DNA of 5,269 nucleotides, from assembly GCA_039807445.1 (NCBI GenBank), contig JBDHRG010000242.1, forward strand, positions 1-5,269. The letters run 5' to 3'. This DNA is from JBDHRG01 sp039807445. GTDB taxonomy: Bacteria > Pseudomonadota > Gammaproteobacteria > Competibacterales > Competibacteraceae. Positions within the stretch are counted from its first letter, which is position 1, and each line of letters starts with the position of its first letter. The translations under genes and the position numbers were made by a program. Shown in pieces: positions 1-5,269 of the stretch. A model generated the notes under the pieces. It had not been told where the DNA came from and ran no database searches. It worked only from the letters and a program-made list of their open reading frames with translations.

Positions 1-1178
1 GGGCCGAACTGTGGGTCGGGCTGGTCGTGCCGGGCTTCGATACTGCAAGGCAGCAGCAGACGGCCGAGCTGCTGCGTTGGCTGGCACCGATGGTGGTGCT
101 GTTCGGGGTCGGCAGCTTGCTGCAATCGGTGGCGCATGCGCACCAGCGCTTCTTGCTGCCGGCGCTGATCCCGTTCCTCAACAACACCGTGATCATCGCT
201 TTCCTGCTGCTCGTGGTGCCGGCGGTCGGGATCACCGGACTGGCGCAGGGGACGCTTGCGGCAGCCGCGCTGTGGCTGCTGCTGGTGCCGGCGGTGCGGC
301 GCTTGCTGCCCGCGGCGAGCGCGTACGTGCCGCATGGCGCGCTGCGCGAGCTGGCCGCGGCGATGCTTCCGCTGGTGGTGCTGCTGGTCGCCGACCAGCT
401 CAGTGCGCTGGTGCAGAAGGCGCTGGTTTCGGACTTGGCCGCGGGCAGCATCGCGGTGCTGAATTACGCTGCGCGGCTCGAAGGTCTGCCAGTCGGCATC
501 TTCGCGGCGGCGATCGCTGCCGTGTTCTTTCCGGCACTGGTCGAGGCATTGTCGCGCAACGACCGCGCGACCACGCTCGAGCGCTTCCGCATCGGGCTCG
601 GGGCGGTGTTCTTCTTCGCGGTGCCAGCGACCGTATTCCTGATGCTGGAGTCGCGGCTAGTGGTGCGCGTGTTGTTCGAGCGGGGCGCCTTCGATGCCGA
701 CGCCACGGCGCGCGCGGCCGAAGCCCTGTATTACTACGCGCTGGGGCTCGCACCGCAGAGCCTGATCGTGTTCGTCAACCGTCTCTACTTCGCCGCGGGT
801 GACACGCGCACACCGATGAAGATAGGCGTATTGTCCGCCGCGCTGCACGTAGTGTTCTGCTGGGGCCTAGTCGAAATTTTCGGCTATCTCGGCATCGCGA
901 TGGGTACCACGGTCTACGCGCTGGTTTATGCCGTGCTGCTGTGCGTCGGCCTGCGGCGGATCTTGCCAGTACCTGCAGGGCTTTGGTGGTCCTGCGCCTG
1001 GCGCGCCGTGTTCGCTGGAGCGGCGATGGCGATGCTCTATCAGGCGTGGGGTGTCGCGGAGACGATTCCCGGGCTGTTGCTCGCGCTCGGCGCGGGTGGC
1101 ACCGTCTATCTCGCAGTGGCCTGGCTGCTGCGCGATCCGGTGCTGTCTACGGGGACGTCGGGTGCCGCGCGAACCTGA
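1..1178 (+). CDS. murJ: MurJ/MviN-family lipid-linked oligosaccharide flippase, 5'-truncated by the window edge
   Basis: The frame is open from the left edge (first full codon at base 3) to TGA at 1176-1178, giving 391 visible residues. MurJ proteins are about 510 residues with 14 membrane helices, so roughly 110-120 N-terminal residues are missing. The GTG at 27 is internal, because family-like sequence continues upstream of it. Numbering from base 3, family signatures are the YAARLEGLPVGIF block (about 155-167), followed by AIAAVFFPAL, then LFERGAF (224-230) and NRLYFAAGDTRTP (259-271). About ten hydrophobic segments are visible. Arg158 appears to match the essential cavity arginine of E. 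coli MurJ (R270, from memory). The family moves undecaprenyl-diphosphate-linked sugars across the inner membrane. Since it sits ahead of sugar-nucleotide and glycosyltransferase genes, I infer that it may flip this cluster's glycan unit rather than, or as well as, lipid II. Family assignment is firm; substrate is open. Confidence 0.93.
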   Translation, partial: AELWVGLVVPGFDTARQQQTAELLRWLAPMVVLFGVGSLLQSVAHAHQRFLLPALIPFLNNTVIIAFLLLVVPAVGITGLAQGTLAAAALWLLLVPAVRRLLPAASAYVPHGALRELAAAMLPLVVLLVADQLSALVQKALVSDLAAGSIAVLNYAARLEGLPVGIFAAAIAAVFFPALVEALSRNDRATTLERFRIGLGAVFFFAVPATVFLMLESRLVVRVLFERGAFDADATARAAEALYYYALGLAPQSLIVFVNRLYFAAGDTRTPMKIGVLSAALHVVFCWGLVEIFGYLGIAMGTTVYALVYAVLLCVGLRRILPVPAGLWWSCAWRAVFAGAAMAMLYQAWGVAETIPGLLLALGAGGTVYLAVAWLLRDPVLSTGTSGAART

Positions 1179-1191
1179 GCAATGCAATTCC

Positions 1192-1199
1192 AGAAGGGG
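1192..1199 (+). promoter_or_regulatory. Shine-Dalgarno site fixing the epimerase start at 1206
   Basis: AGAAGGGG lies six bases before the ATG at 1206. The upstream in-frame ATG at 1182 has only the end of the flippase gene before it and no purine-rich site. The downstream start also leaves the protein beginning just ahead of the first Rossmann strand, as is usual in this family. Confidence 0.7.
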
Positions 1200-1205
1200 T
1201 CAACC

Positions 1206-2312
1206 ATGACCGAATGCCTCAAGTGCGTCACCGTGGTCGGCGCACGCCCGCAGTTCATCAAGGCGGCGGTGGTGTCGCGGCAGATCCTCGCGCGCGACGA
1301 CATCCGCGAAGTGCTGGTGCATACCGGCCAGCACTACGACAGCAACATGTCCGACGTCTTCTTCGAAGAGATGGACATCCCCAAGCCCGACTACCACCTC
1401 GGCGTCGGCTCGGGCACCCACGGTGCCCAGACCGGGCAGATGCTCGCGGCGATCGAGCGAGTGCTGCTCGCGGAGCAGCCCAACTGGCTGCTGATCTACG
1501 GCGACACCAACTCGACGCTCGCCGGCGCCGTCGCGGCGTGCAAGCTGCACATTCCGGTAGCGCACGTCGAGGCCGGGCTGCGCTCCTTCAATCGCCGCAT
1601 GCCGGAAGAGATGAACCGCGTGCTGGCCGACCACGCGTCCGAACTCCTGTTCGCACCGACCGAGACCGCGGTCGCCAATCTGGCACGCGAGGGCATCGTC
1701 GGCGACCAAGTGATCAACGTCGGCGACGTGATGTACGACGCCGCGCTGTTCTACGGCGAGAAGGCGCTATACGGCAGCCGCATCCTCGAGCAGCTCGAAC
1801 TGGAAGCCGGCGCATACATCCTGTCGACGGTGCACCGCGCCGAGAACACCGACGATCCGGCGCGCCTGCGCGTGATCCTCGAGGGGCTGGCCGCCGTCGC
1901 GCGCGAAGTTCCGGTGATCCTGCCGCTGCATCCACGCACCCGCGCCACGCTGACCCGCCTCGGGCTGGATGGCGAGGCGGCGCGGCGCATCCGCATCGTC
2001 GACCCGGTCGGCTACCTCGACATGGTGATGCTGGAGAAGCATGCGCGCCTGGTGGTCACGGACTCGGGCGGCGTGCAGAAAGAGGCATTCTTCCATGGGG
2101 TGCCGTGCGTCACGCTGCGCGACGAAACCGAGTGGGTCGAACTGGTCGAACTGGGCTGGAATCGCCTGCTGCCGCCGCTGCCGGGTGGCGAGCTCGCCCC
2201 GGCGATCCTCGCCGCGCTGGGCACGCGCGGTGGCGAGGCGCGGCCCTACGGCGACGGTCGCGCCGCTGACAGAATCGTCGAACGGTTGCTGGCGGGGAGT
2301 GGCCGAGCGTGA
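1206..2312 (+). CDS. wecB: Non-hydrolysing UDP-N-acetylglucosamine 2-epimerase (WecB/WbpI family)
   Basis: This cytoplasmic enzyme of 368 residues inverts C2 of a UDP-N-acetyl-amino sugar, classically UDP-GlcNAc to UDP-ManNAc. It has the two-domain GT-B-like fold and a full set of family motifs: GARPQFIK (12-19), HTGQHYD (39-45), GDTNS (99-103), HVEAGLR (120-126), PEEMNR (133-138), STVHRAEN (207-214), LHPRTR (241-246) and TDSGGVQKEAFF (285-296). By alignment from memory with E. coli WecB, the likely active-site residues Arg14, Lys19, Asp100, Glu122, Glu134 and His210 are all present. Length is normal for the family. The start at 1206 is preferred over ATG 1182 on its ribosome site and family N-terminus. 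The GARPQFIK and NRRMPEEMNR blocks resemble the WbpI branch, which acts on UDP-2,3-diacetamido-glucuronate, as much as WecB, so the substrate may not be UDP-GlcNAc. Its TGA overlaps the next ATG by one base. Confidence 0.93.
   Translation: MTECLKCVTVVGARPQFIKAAVVSRQILARDDIREVLVHTGQHYDSNMSDVFFEEMDIPKPDYHLGVGSGTHGAQTGQMLAAIERVLLAEQPNWLLIYGDTNSTLAGAVAACKLHIPVAHVEAGLRSFNRRMPEEMNRVLADHASELLFAPTETAVANLAREGIVGDQVINVGDVMYDAALFYGEKALYGSRILEQLELEAGAYILSTVHRAENTDDPARLRVILEGLAAVAREVPVILPLHPRTRATLTRLGLDGEAARRIRIVDPVGYLDMVMLEKHARLVVTDSGGVQKEAFFHGVPCVTLRDETEWVELVELGWNRLLPPLPGGELAPAILAALGTRGGEARPYGDGRAADRIVERLLAGSGRA
2294..2299 (+). promoter_or_regulatory. Shine-Dalgarno site for the family 4 glycosyltransferase
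   Basis: GGGGAG lies inside the epimerase 3' end, nine bases before GTG 2309 and twelve before ATG 2312. The two starts are adjacent in-frame codons, so the choice changes the protein by one residue. The ATG forms a TGATG junction with the epimerase stop and is used here; the spacing favours the GTG slightly. Confidence 0.45.
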
Positions 2313-3601
2313 TGCCAGAAAGCGCAGCCCAGGCCACGACGCAGCGCCTGGATATCGTGTTCATCGCCCATTTTGCCGGATCGCCGCAACACGGCATGGT
2401 CTATGGGCACTACTACTTGGCGCGCGAGTGGGTGAGGCTCGGGCATCGCGTGACCATCGTCGCCGCCGGGCGTGCGCATACCCGGCATCGCCAGCCCGAG
2501 CTCCGTGGACGCATCACTGAGGAGATCATCGACGGCATCCGCTACCTGTGGGTGCGCACACCGGACTACTCGCCGGCCGGGCGCCTTGGGCGCGTGGCGA
2601 ATCTCTTGAGCTTCGTCGCCCAGACTTGGCTCCGCCCGCTGCCGATCGGACGTGCCGATCTGGTGATCTGCTCCTCGCATTGCCCGTTCGCGATCCATCC
2701 GGCACGGCGGCTCGCGCGGCGGACGCGGGCGCGACTGGTGTTCGAGGTGCGCGATCTCTGGCCCCTGACCCTGATCGAACTCGGTGGCGCGGGTCCGCGG
2801 CATCCGTTCATCAGGGCGATGCAGTGGTCGGAGGACTATGCCTACCGCCATGCTGAGCGGATCGTGTCAGTGTTGATCGCGGCGCGCGATTACATGGTCG
2901 AGCACGGCATGGCGGCGGAAAAGTTCCGCTTCGTGCCGAACGGCGTCGATCTCGGCGAGCGGATAGGGCGCGAGCCGCTGCCGGCGGCGCATCGCGAGAC
3001 GCTCGAGCGCTTGCGTACCGAGGGTCGTTTCCTCGTCGGCTACGCGGGCCGGGTCGGTCTGGCCAACGCGCTGCATTCGCTGATCGATGCCGTGGCGCGG
3101 TGTGGCGCTGACGACGTCCAAGCGGTCATCCTCGGCGAGGGTTCGCATTTGCCGGAGTTGCGGGCCCAAGCCGAACGGTTGGGGATCGGTGATCGCGTCA
3201 CCTTCCTCGGATCGGTGGGGAAGGCCCAGGTCGACGACTTCCTGAGCCGTATGGATGCCGTCTACATCGGCTTGCAGAGTCAGCCGCTGTTCCGTTTCGG
3301 CGTCAGTCCGACCAAGCTCAACGACTACATGCTCGCAGCCAAGCCGATCCTGTACGCGATCGACGCGCCCGGGGACGTGGTCGCCGAGAGTGGTGCCGGA
3401 ATCAGCTGTCGTGCTGAGGATGCCGACGCGATCGCCGCGGGGATTCTCGAAGTGCGCAAGCTGAGCCACCAGGAGCGCGAGGCGATGGGGCGCCGCGGTC
3501 TCGAATGGATCACCGCCAACCGCGACTACGCGGTGCTGGCCGAGCGGTTCCTCGCCGACGTGCTCGATGAGCCGGTCCCGGCCGGTCGGGAGGTGCGATG
3601 A
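2312..3601 (+). CDS. Glycosyltransferase family 4, WbuB-like (GT-B fold)
   Basis: This 429-residue protein is predicted to transfer a sugar from a nucleotide donor to a lipid-linked acceptor at the cytoplasmic face of the inner membrane. The N-terminal acceptor-side domain starts with the strand LDIVFIAHFAG (13-23) and a helix after HGMVYGHYYLAREW (27-40). EVRDLWPLTLIELG (145-158) and VPNGVDL (208-214) are typical of the WbuB-like branch. The donor-side domain begins at GYAGRVGLANALHSLIDA (243-260), then GEG (275-277) and FGVSPTKLNDYMLAAKPIL (329-347), the region of the GT4 E-x7-E motif. Here the second acidic position is Asp338 and the first is Gly330, so the motif is degenerate. E. coli WbuB is an L-FucNAc transferase, but donor specificity cannot be read from sequence. 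About ten residues precede the first strand, with no alternative start to shorten them. Its TGA overlaps the next gene by four bases. Confidence 0.92.
   Translation: MPESAAQATTQRLDIVFIAHFAGSPQHGMVYGHYYLAREWVRLGHRVTIVAAGRAHTRHRQPELRGRITEEIIDGIRYLWVRTPDYSPAGRLGRVANLLSFVAQTWLRPLPIGRADLVICSSHCPFAIHPARRLARRTRARLVFEVRDLWPLTLIELGGAGPRHPFIRAMQWSEDYAYRHAERIVSVLIAARDYMVEHGMAAEKFRFVPNGVDLGERIGREPLPAAHRETLERLRTEGRFLVGYAGRVGLANALHSLIDAVARCGADDVQAVILGEGSHLPELRAQAERLGIGDRVTFLGSVGKAQVDDFLSRMDAVYIGLQSQPLFRFGVSPTKLNDYMLAAKPILYAIDAPGDVVAESGAGISCRAEDADAIAAGILEVRKLSHQEREAMGRRGLEWITANRDYAVLAERFLADVLDEPVPAGREVR
3588..3595 (+). promoter_or_regulatory. Strong Shine-Dalgarno site for the SDR epimerase/reductase
   Basis: GGGAGGTG, a near-consensus match to the 16S anti-Shine-Dalgarno, lies within the 3' end of the glycosyltransferase gene. 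Its GGAGG core ends four bases before ATG 3598, which is short but usable. It is the best ribosome site in the window and supports the ATGA overlap start. Confidence 0.65.
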
Positions 3602-4554
3602 AGACGGTGCTCGTCACCGGTGCAAGCGGCTTCGTCGGTACAGAGGTTTGCCGGATGCTGTTCGAGTGCGGCTGGCAGGTTCGGGCTTCGCTGCGAAGTG
3701 CGCGTGAGTTGCCCGCAGGCGTCGACCCGGTCTTGGTTGGGGACATCGGTCCGGACACCGTCTGGAGCCCGGCGCTGGCCGGTGTCGATGCCATCGTGCA
3801 TCTGGCGGCGCGCGTGCACATCATGCGCGAAACGGCAAGCGATCCGCTGCTCGAGTTCAGGCGTGTCAATACGGCCGGCACTGAGCGCCTCGCCGCCGAG
3901 GCCGTGAAGGCCGGTGTGCGCCGGCTGGTCTGCGTCAGTACCGTCAAGGTTAACGGCGAAGCGACCACCGGCCGGCCATTCACCGAAGACGACGCGCCGG
4001 CGCCTGAGGATCCGTACGGGGTGTCGAAGCACGAGGCCGAACTCGCCCTGCAGCGCGTCGCCGCGAACACCGGGCTCGAGGTGGTCGTCGTGCGGCCGCC
4101 GTTGGTCTACGGCGCCGGCGTCGGCGGTAACCTGCGCAGGATCCTGCGCGCGGTCCATGCGGGCCTGCCGCTGCCGTTTGGCGCTATCGACAACCGACGC
4201 AGTCTGGTCGGTGTTTCGAACCTGGCCGATCTGATCCGGGTCTGCCTCGAGCATCCGGCGGCGGCCGGGCAGACGTTCCTGGTGTCCGACGGACGCGACC
4301 TGGCGACCTCCGAGCTGGTGCGTCTGCTGGCGGGTGGACTCGGCCGAGCGGCGCGGCTGAGGTCGGTGCCCATGCCGCTGATCCGGGTGCTCGGAGCGTG
4401 CCTCGGGCGACGGGCCGAGGTCGAGCGCTTGTGCGGCTCGCTGCAGGTCAGTCCCGAAAAGGCGCAGCGGCTGCTCGGTTGGGAGGCGCCCGTACCCGTC
4501 GAGGAGGGATTGCGGCGTACCGCGGAGTGGTTCACGCGGAGCGCCGGGAGATGA
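3598..4554 (+). CDS. Extended SDR: NAD(P)-dependent UDP-sugar 4-epimerase/4-ketoreductase, WbpV-like
   Basis: This 318-residue cytoplasmic Rossmann enzyme acts on a nucleotide sugar. The cofactor-binding TGASGFVG lies at residues 7-14, the conserved HLAA at 68-71, the catalytic Ser/Thr in VSTVKVNGE (113-121), and the Tyr-x3-Lys pair at Tyr140 and Lys144 in DPYGVSKHEAE. The substrate half carries RPPLVYG (166-172), LPLPFGAIDNRRSLV (190-204) and FLVSDGRDLATSEL (227-240). These blocks are characteristic of the SDR subgroup found beside WbpL-type transferases in O-antigen clusters. WbpV of Pseudomonas is thought to reduce UDP-4-keto-6-deoxy-GlcNAc to a 6-deoxy-amino sugar (FucNAc or QuiNAc), feeding the initiating transferase; I infer the same here from the neighbour that follows. 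A plain UDP-GlcNAc or UDP-Glc 4-epimerase is the alternative. Length is normal and the catalytic set is intact. It overlaps genes on both sides by four bases. Confidence 0.92.
   Translation: MKTVLVTGASGFVGTEVCRMLFECGWQVRASLRSARELPAGVDPVLVGDIGPDTVWSPALAGVDAIVHLAARVHIMRETASDPLLEFRRVNTAGTERLAAEAVKAGVRRLVCVSTVKVNGEATTGRPFTEDDAPAPEDPYGVSKHEAELALQRVAANTGLEVVVVRPPLVYGAGVGGNLRRILRAVHAGLPLPFGAIDNRRSLVGVSNLADLIRVCLEHPAAAGQTFLVSDGRDLATSELVRLLAGGLGRAARLRSVPMPLIRVLGACLGRRAEVERLCGSLQVSPEKAQRLLGWEAPVPVEEGLRRTAEWFTRSAGR
4538..4550 (+). promoter_or_regulatory. Two nested Shine-Dalgarno sites serving two in-frame starts
   Basis: GGAG at 4538-4541 is nine bases before ATG 4551, and GGGAG at 4546-4550 is nine bases before ATG 4560. 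Both starts are in frame and differ by three residues. The first gives the ATGA overlap seen at the previous junction and is used here; the second cannot be excluded. Confidence 0.45.
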
Positions 4555-5269
4555 GTGGCATGGGCATCGACGCCTTGGTTCTGATCGCAGTATTCGCTGC
4601 CGCCTGGGCAGGGACGTTGGGTTTGCGCCGATACGCGTTGTCGCGGCAAATCCTCGACGTCCCGAACGCACGCAGCTCGCATACCCGGCCCACCCCGCGC
4701 GGCGGTGGCGTTGCGATCGTCGTGAGCTTTCTGGCCGGGCTCGCGCTGCTCCACCTGCTCGGACGCGTCGACGCGTCGCTGTTCGCGGCGCTCATCGTGG
4801 GCGGTGCGCTGATCGCGCTGGTCGGTTTCTGGGACGATCACGCCTCGCTGCCGGCACGGGTGCGCATCGTGTTCCACTTCGCCGCCGCCGCATGGGCGCT
4901 GTACTGCCTCGGTGGCTGGCCCAGGCTGGATCTAGGCTTCGCGGTGATCGAATGGGGCGTCTGGGGTTACCTGGTCGGCACGATCGCCCTCGTCTGGCTG
5001 CTGAACCTCTACAACTTCATGGACGGCATCGACGGGATCGCGGCTTCGGAGGCTGTGTTCGTCGCCGGCGGCGGCACGCTGCTGCTCTGGCTTGCCGGTG
5101 CGTCGCCACTGGCGCCCCTGATGCTCGCCGCGAGCAGCCTGGGTTTCGCGGTACTGAACTGGCCTCCGGCGAAGATCTTCATGGGCGACGCGGGCAGCGG
5201 TTTTCTCGGCTACGTGCTGGGGGTGCTCGCCCTGCACGCGAGCGCGACCGGAAACACGGCGCTGTGGCC
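4551..5269 (+). CDS. Polyprenyl-phosphate N-acetylhexosamine-1-phosphate transferase (WecA/WbpL/MraY superfamily), 3'-truncated by the window edge
   Basis: This is an integral inner-membrane enzyme that starts a glycan by transferring a sugar-1-phosphate from a UDP-amino sugar to undecaprenyl phosphate. The frame runs from ATG 4551 to the right edge with no stop: 239 residues of an expected 330-350. A first helix (about 6-25) is followed by LDVPNARSSHTRPTPRGGG (35-53), the conserved cytoplasmic loop. FWDDH (93-97) holds the metal/substrate Asp pair, NLYNFMDGIDG (152-162) carries the catalytic Asp-containing loop, and KIFMGDAGSGFLG (208-220) is the next signature. Hydrophobic helices separate these loops. 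The C-terminal part, including the last cytoplasmic loop that contributes to sugar specificity, is missing. Following a WbpV-like reductase suggests a WbpL-like enzyme using UDP-FucNAc or UDP-QuiNAc, but UDP-GlcNAc (WecA-like) is possible. Starts at 4551 and 4560 are both plausible. Confidence 0.93.
   Translation, partial: MSGMGIDALVLIAVFAAAWAGTLGLRRYALSRQILDVPNARSSHTRPTPRGGGVAIVVSFLAGLALLHLLGRVDASLFAALIVGGALIALVGFWDDHASLPARVRIVFHFAAAAWALYCLGGWPRLDLGFAVIEWGVWGYLVGTIALVWLLNLYNFMDGIDGIAASEAVFVAGGGTLLLWLAGASPLAPLMLAASSLGFAVLNWPPAKIFMGDAGSGFLGYVLGVLALHASATGNTALW

Noticed and set aside
27..29. GTG as the true start of the flippase gene.
   Set aside because: The frame is open to the window edge with membrane-protein-like sequence before it, and a start here would remove over 100 residues expected in MurJ proteins.
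11..802. A 263-codon + strand open frame overlapping the flippase.
   Set aside because: The Ala/Gly/Arg-rich translation has no domain signature, while the alternative frame carries clear MurJ motifs and membrane helices.
1182..1205. Eight extra N-terminal codons on the 2-epimerase from ATG 1182.
   Set aside because: There is no ribosome site before 1182, whereas AGAAGGGG is well placed for ATG 1206, and the family normally begins directly before the first beta strand.
1179..1205. Possible promoter or terminator between the flippase and epimerase genes.
   Set aside because: Only 27 bases are available; there is no hairpin with a T-run and no -35/-10 pair, only a ribosome site.
941..2269. 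A 442-codon open frame on the + strand spanning the flippase end and most of the epimerase gene.
   Set aside because: It is out of frame with two well-supported genes, its translation is Arg/Ala/Gly-rich and low in complexity, and no family motif appears. It is a by-product of high GC content.
3526..4671. A 381-codon open frame on the - strand opposite the SDR gene.
   Set aside because: It lies entirely antisense to genes with intact catalytic motifs, its Arg/Gln/His-rich translation matches nothing recognisable, and long antisense frames are expected in GC-rich coding DNA.

Overview
The window is one uninterrupted, GC-rich stretch coding entirely on the + strand. It reads as the middle of a cell-surface polysaccharide (O-antigen, capsule or exopolysaccharide) biosynthesis operon. 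Composition, Shine-Dalgarno-led starts and the gene families point to a high-GC proteobacterium, most likely beta- or gammaproteobacterial; the sequence alone does not fix the genus.

Layout, left to right: (1) the C-terminal three quarters of a MurJ/MviN-family lipid-linked sugar flippase, entering from the left edge; (2) a complete non-hydrolysing UDP-N-acetylglucosamine 2-epimerase family enzyme (WecB/WbpI type); (3) a complete WbuB-like family 4 glycosyltransferase; (4) a complete extended short-chain dehydrogenase/reductase of the WbpV-like UDP-sugar 4-epimerase/4-ketoreductase group; (5) the N-terminal two thirds of a WecA/WbpL-type polyprenyl-phosphate sugar-1-phosphate transferase, running off the right edge. 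Genes 1 and 2 are 27 bases apart when the supported start is used. The next three junctions overlap by 1, 4 and 4 bases, so the last four genes are probably translationally coupled. There is no untranslated stretch long enough for an internal promoter or terminator, and no RNA gene, mobile element or CRISPR array was seen.

A coherent pathway can be inferred. Gene 4 would make an N-acetylated 6-deoxy-amino sugar nucleotide (UDP-FucNAc or UDP-QuiNAc type) from a 4-keto precursor, gene 5 would load that sugar phosphate onto undecaprenyl phosphate, gene 2 would supply a 2-epimerised amino-sugar nucleotide, gene 3 would add a sugar to the growing lipid-linked unit, and gene 1 would flip the product across the inner membrane. 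The 4,6-dehydratase, polymerase and ligase or export genes such a pathway needs are not in the window and presumably lie outside it. I see a recognisable pathway type rather than a new system. The points most worth a look are the MurJ-type flippase inside a glycan operon and the undetermined sugar specificity of the epimerase and glycosyltransferase.
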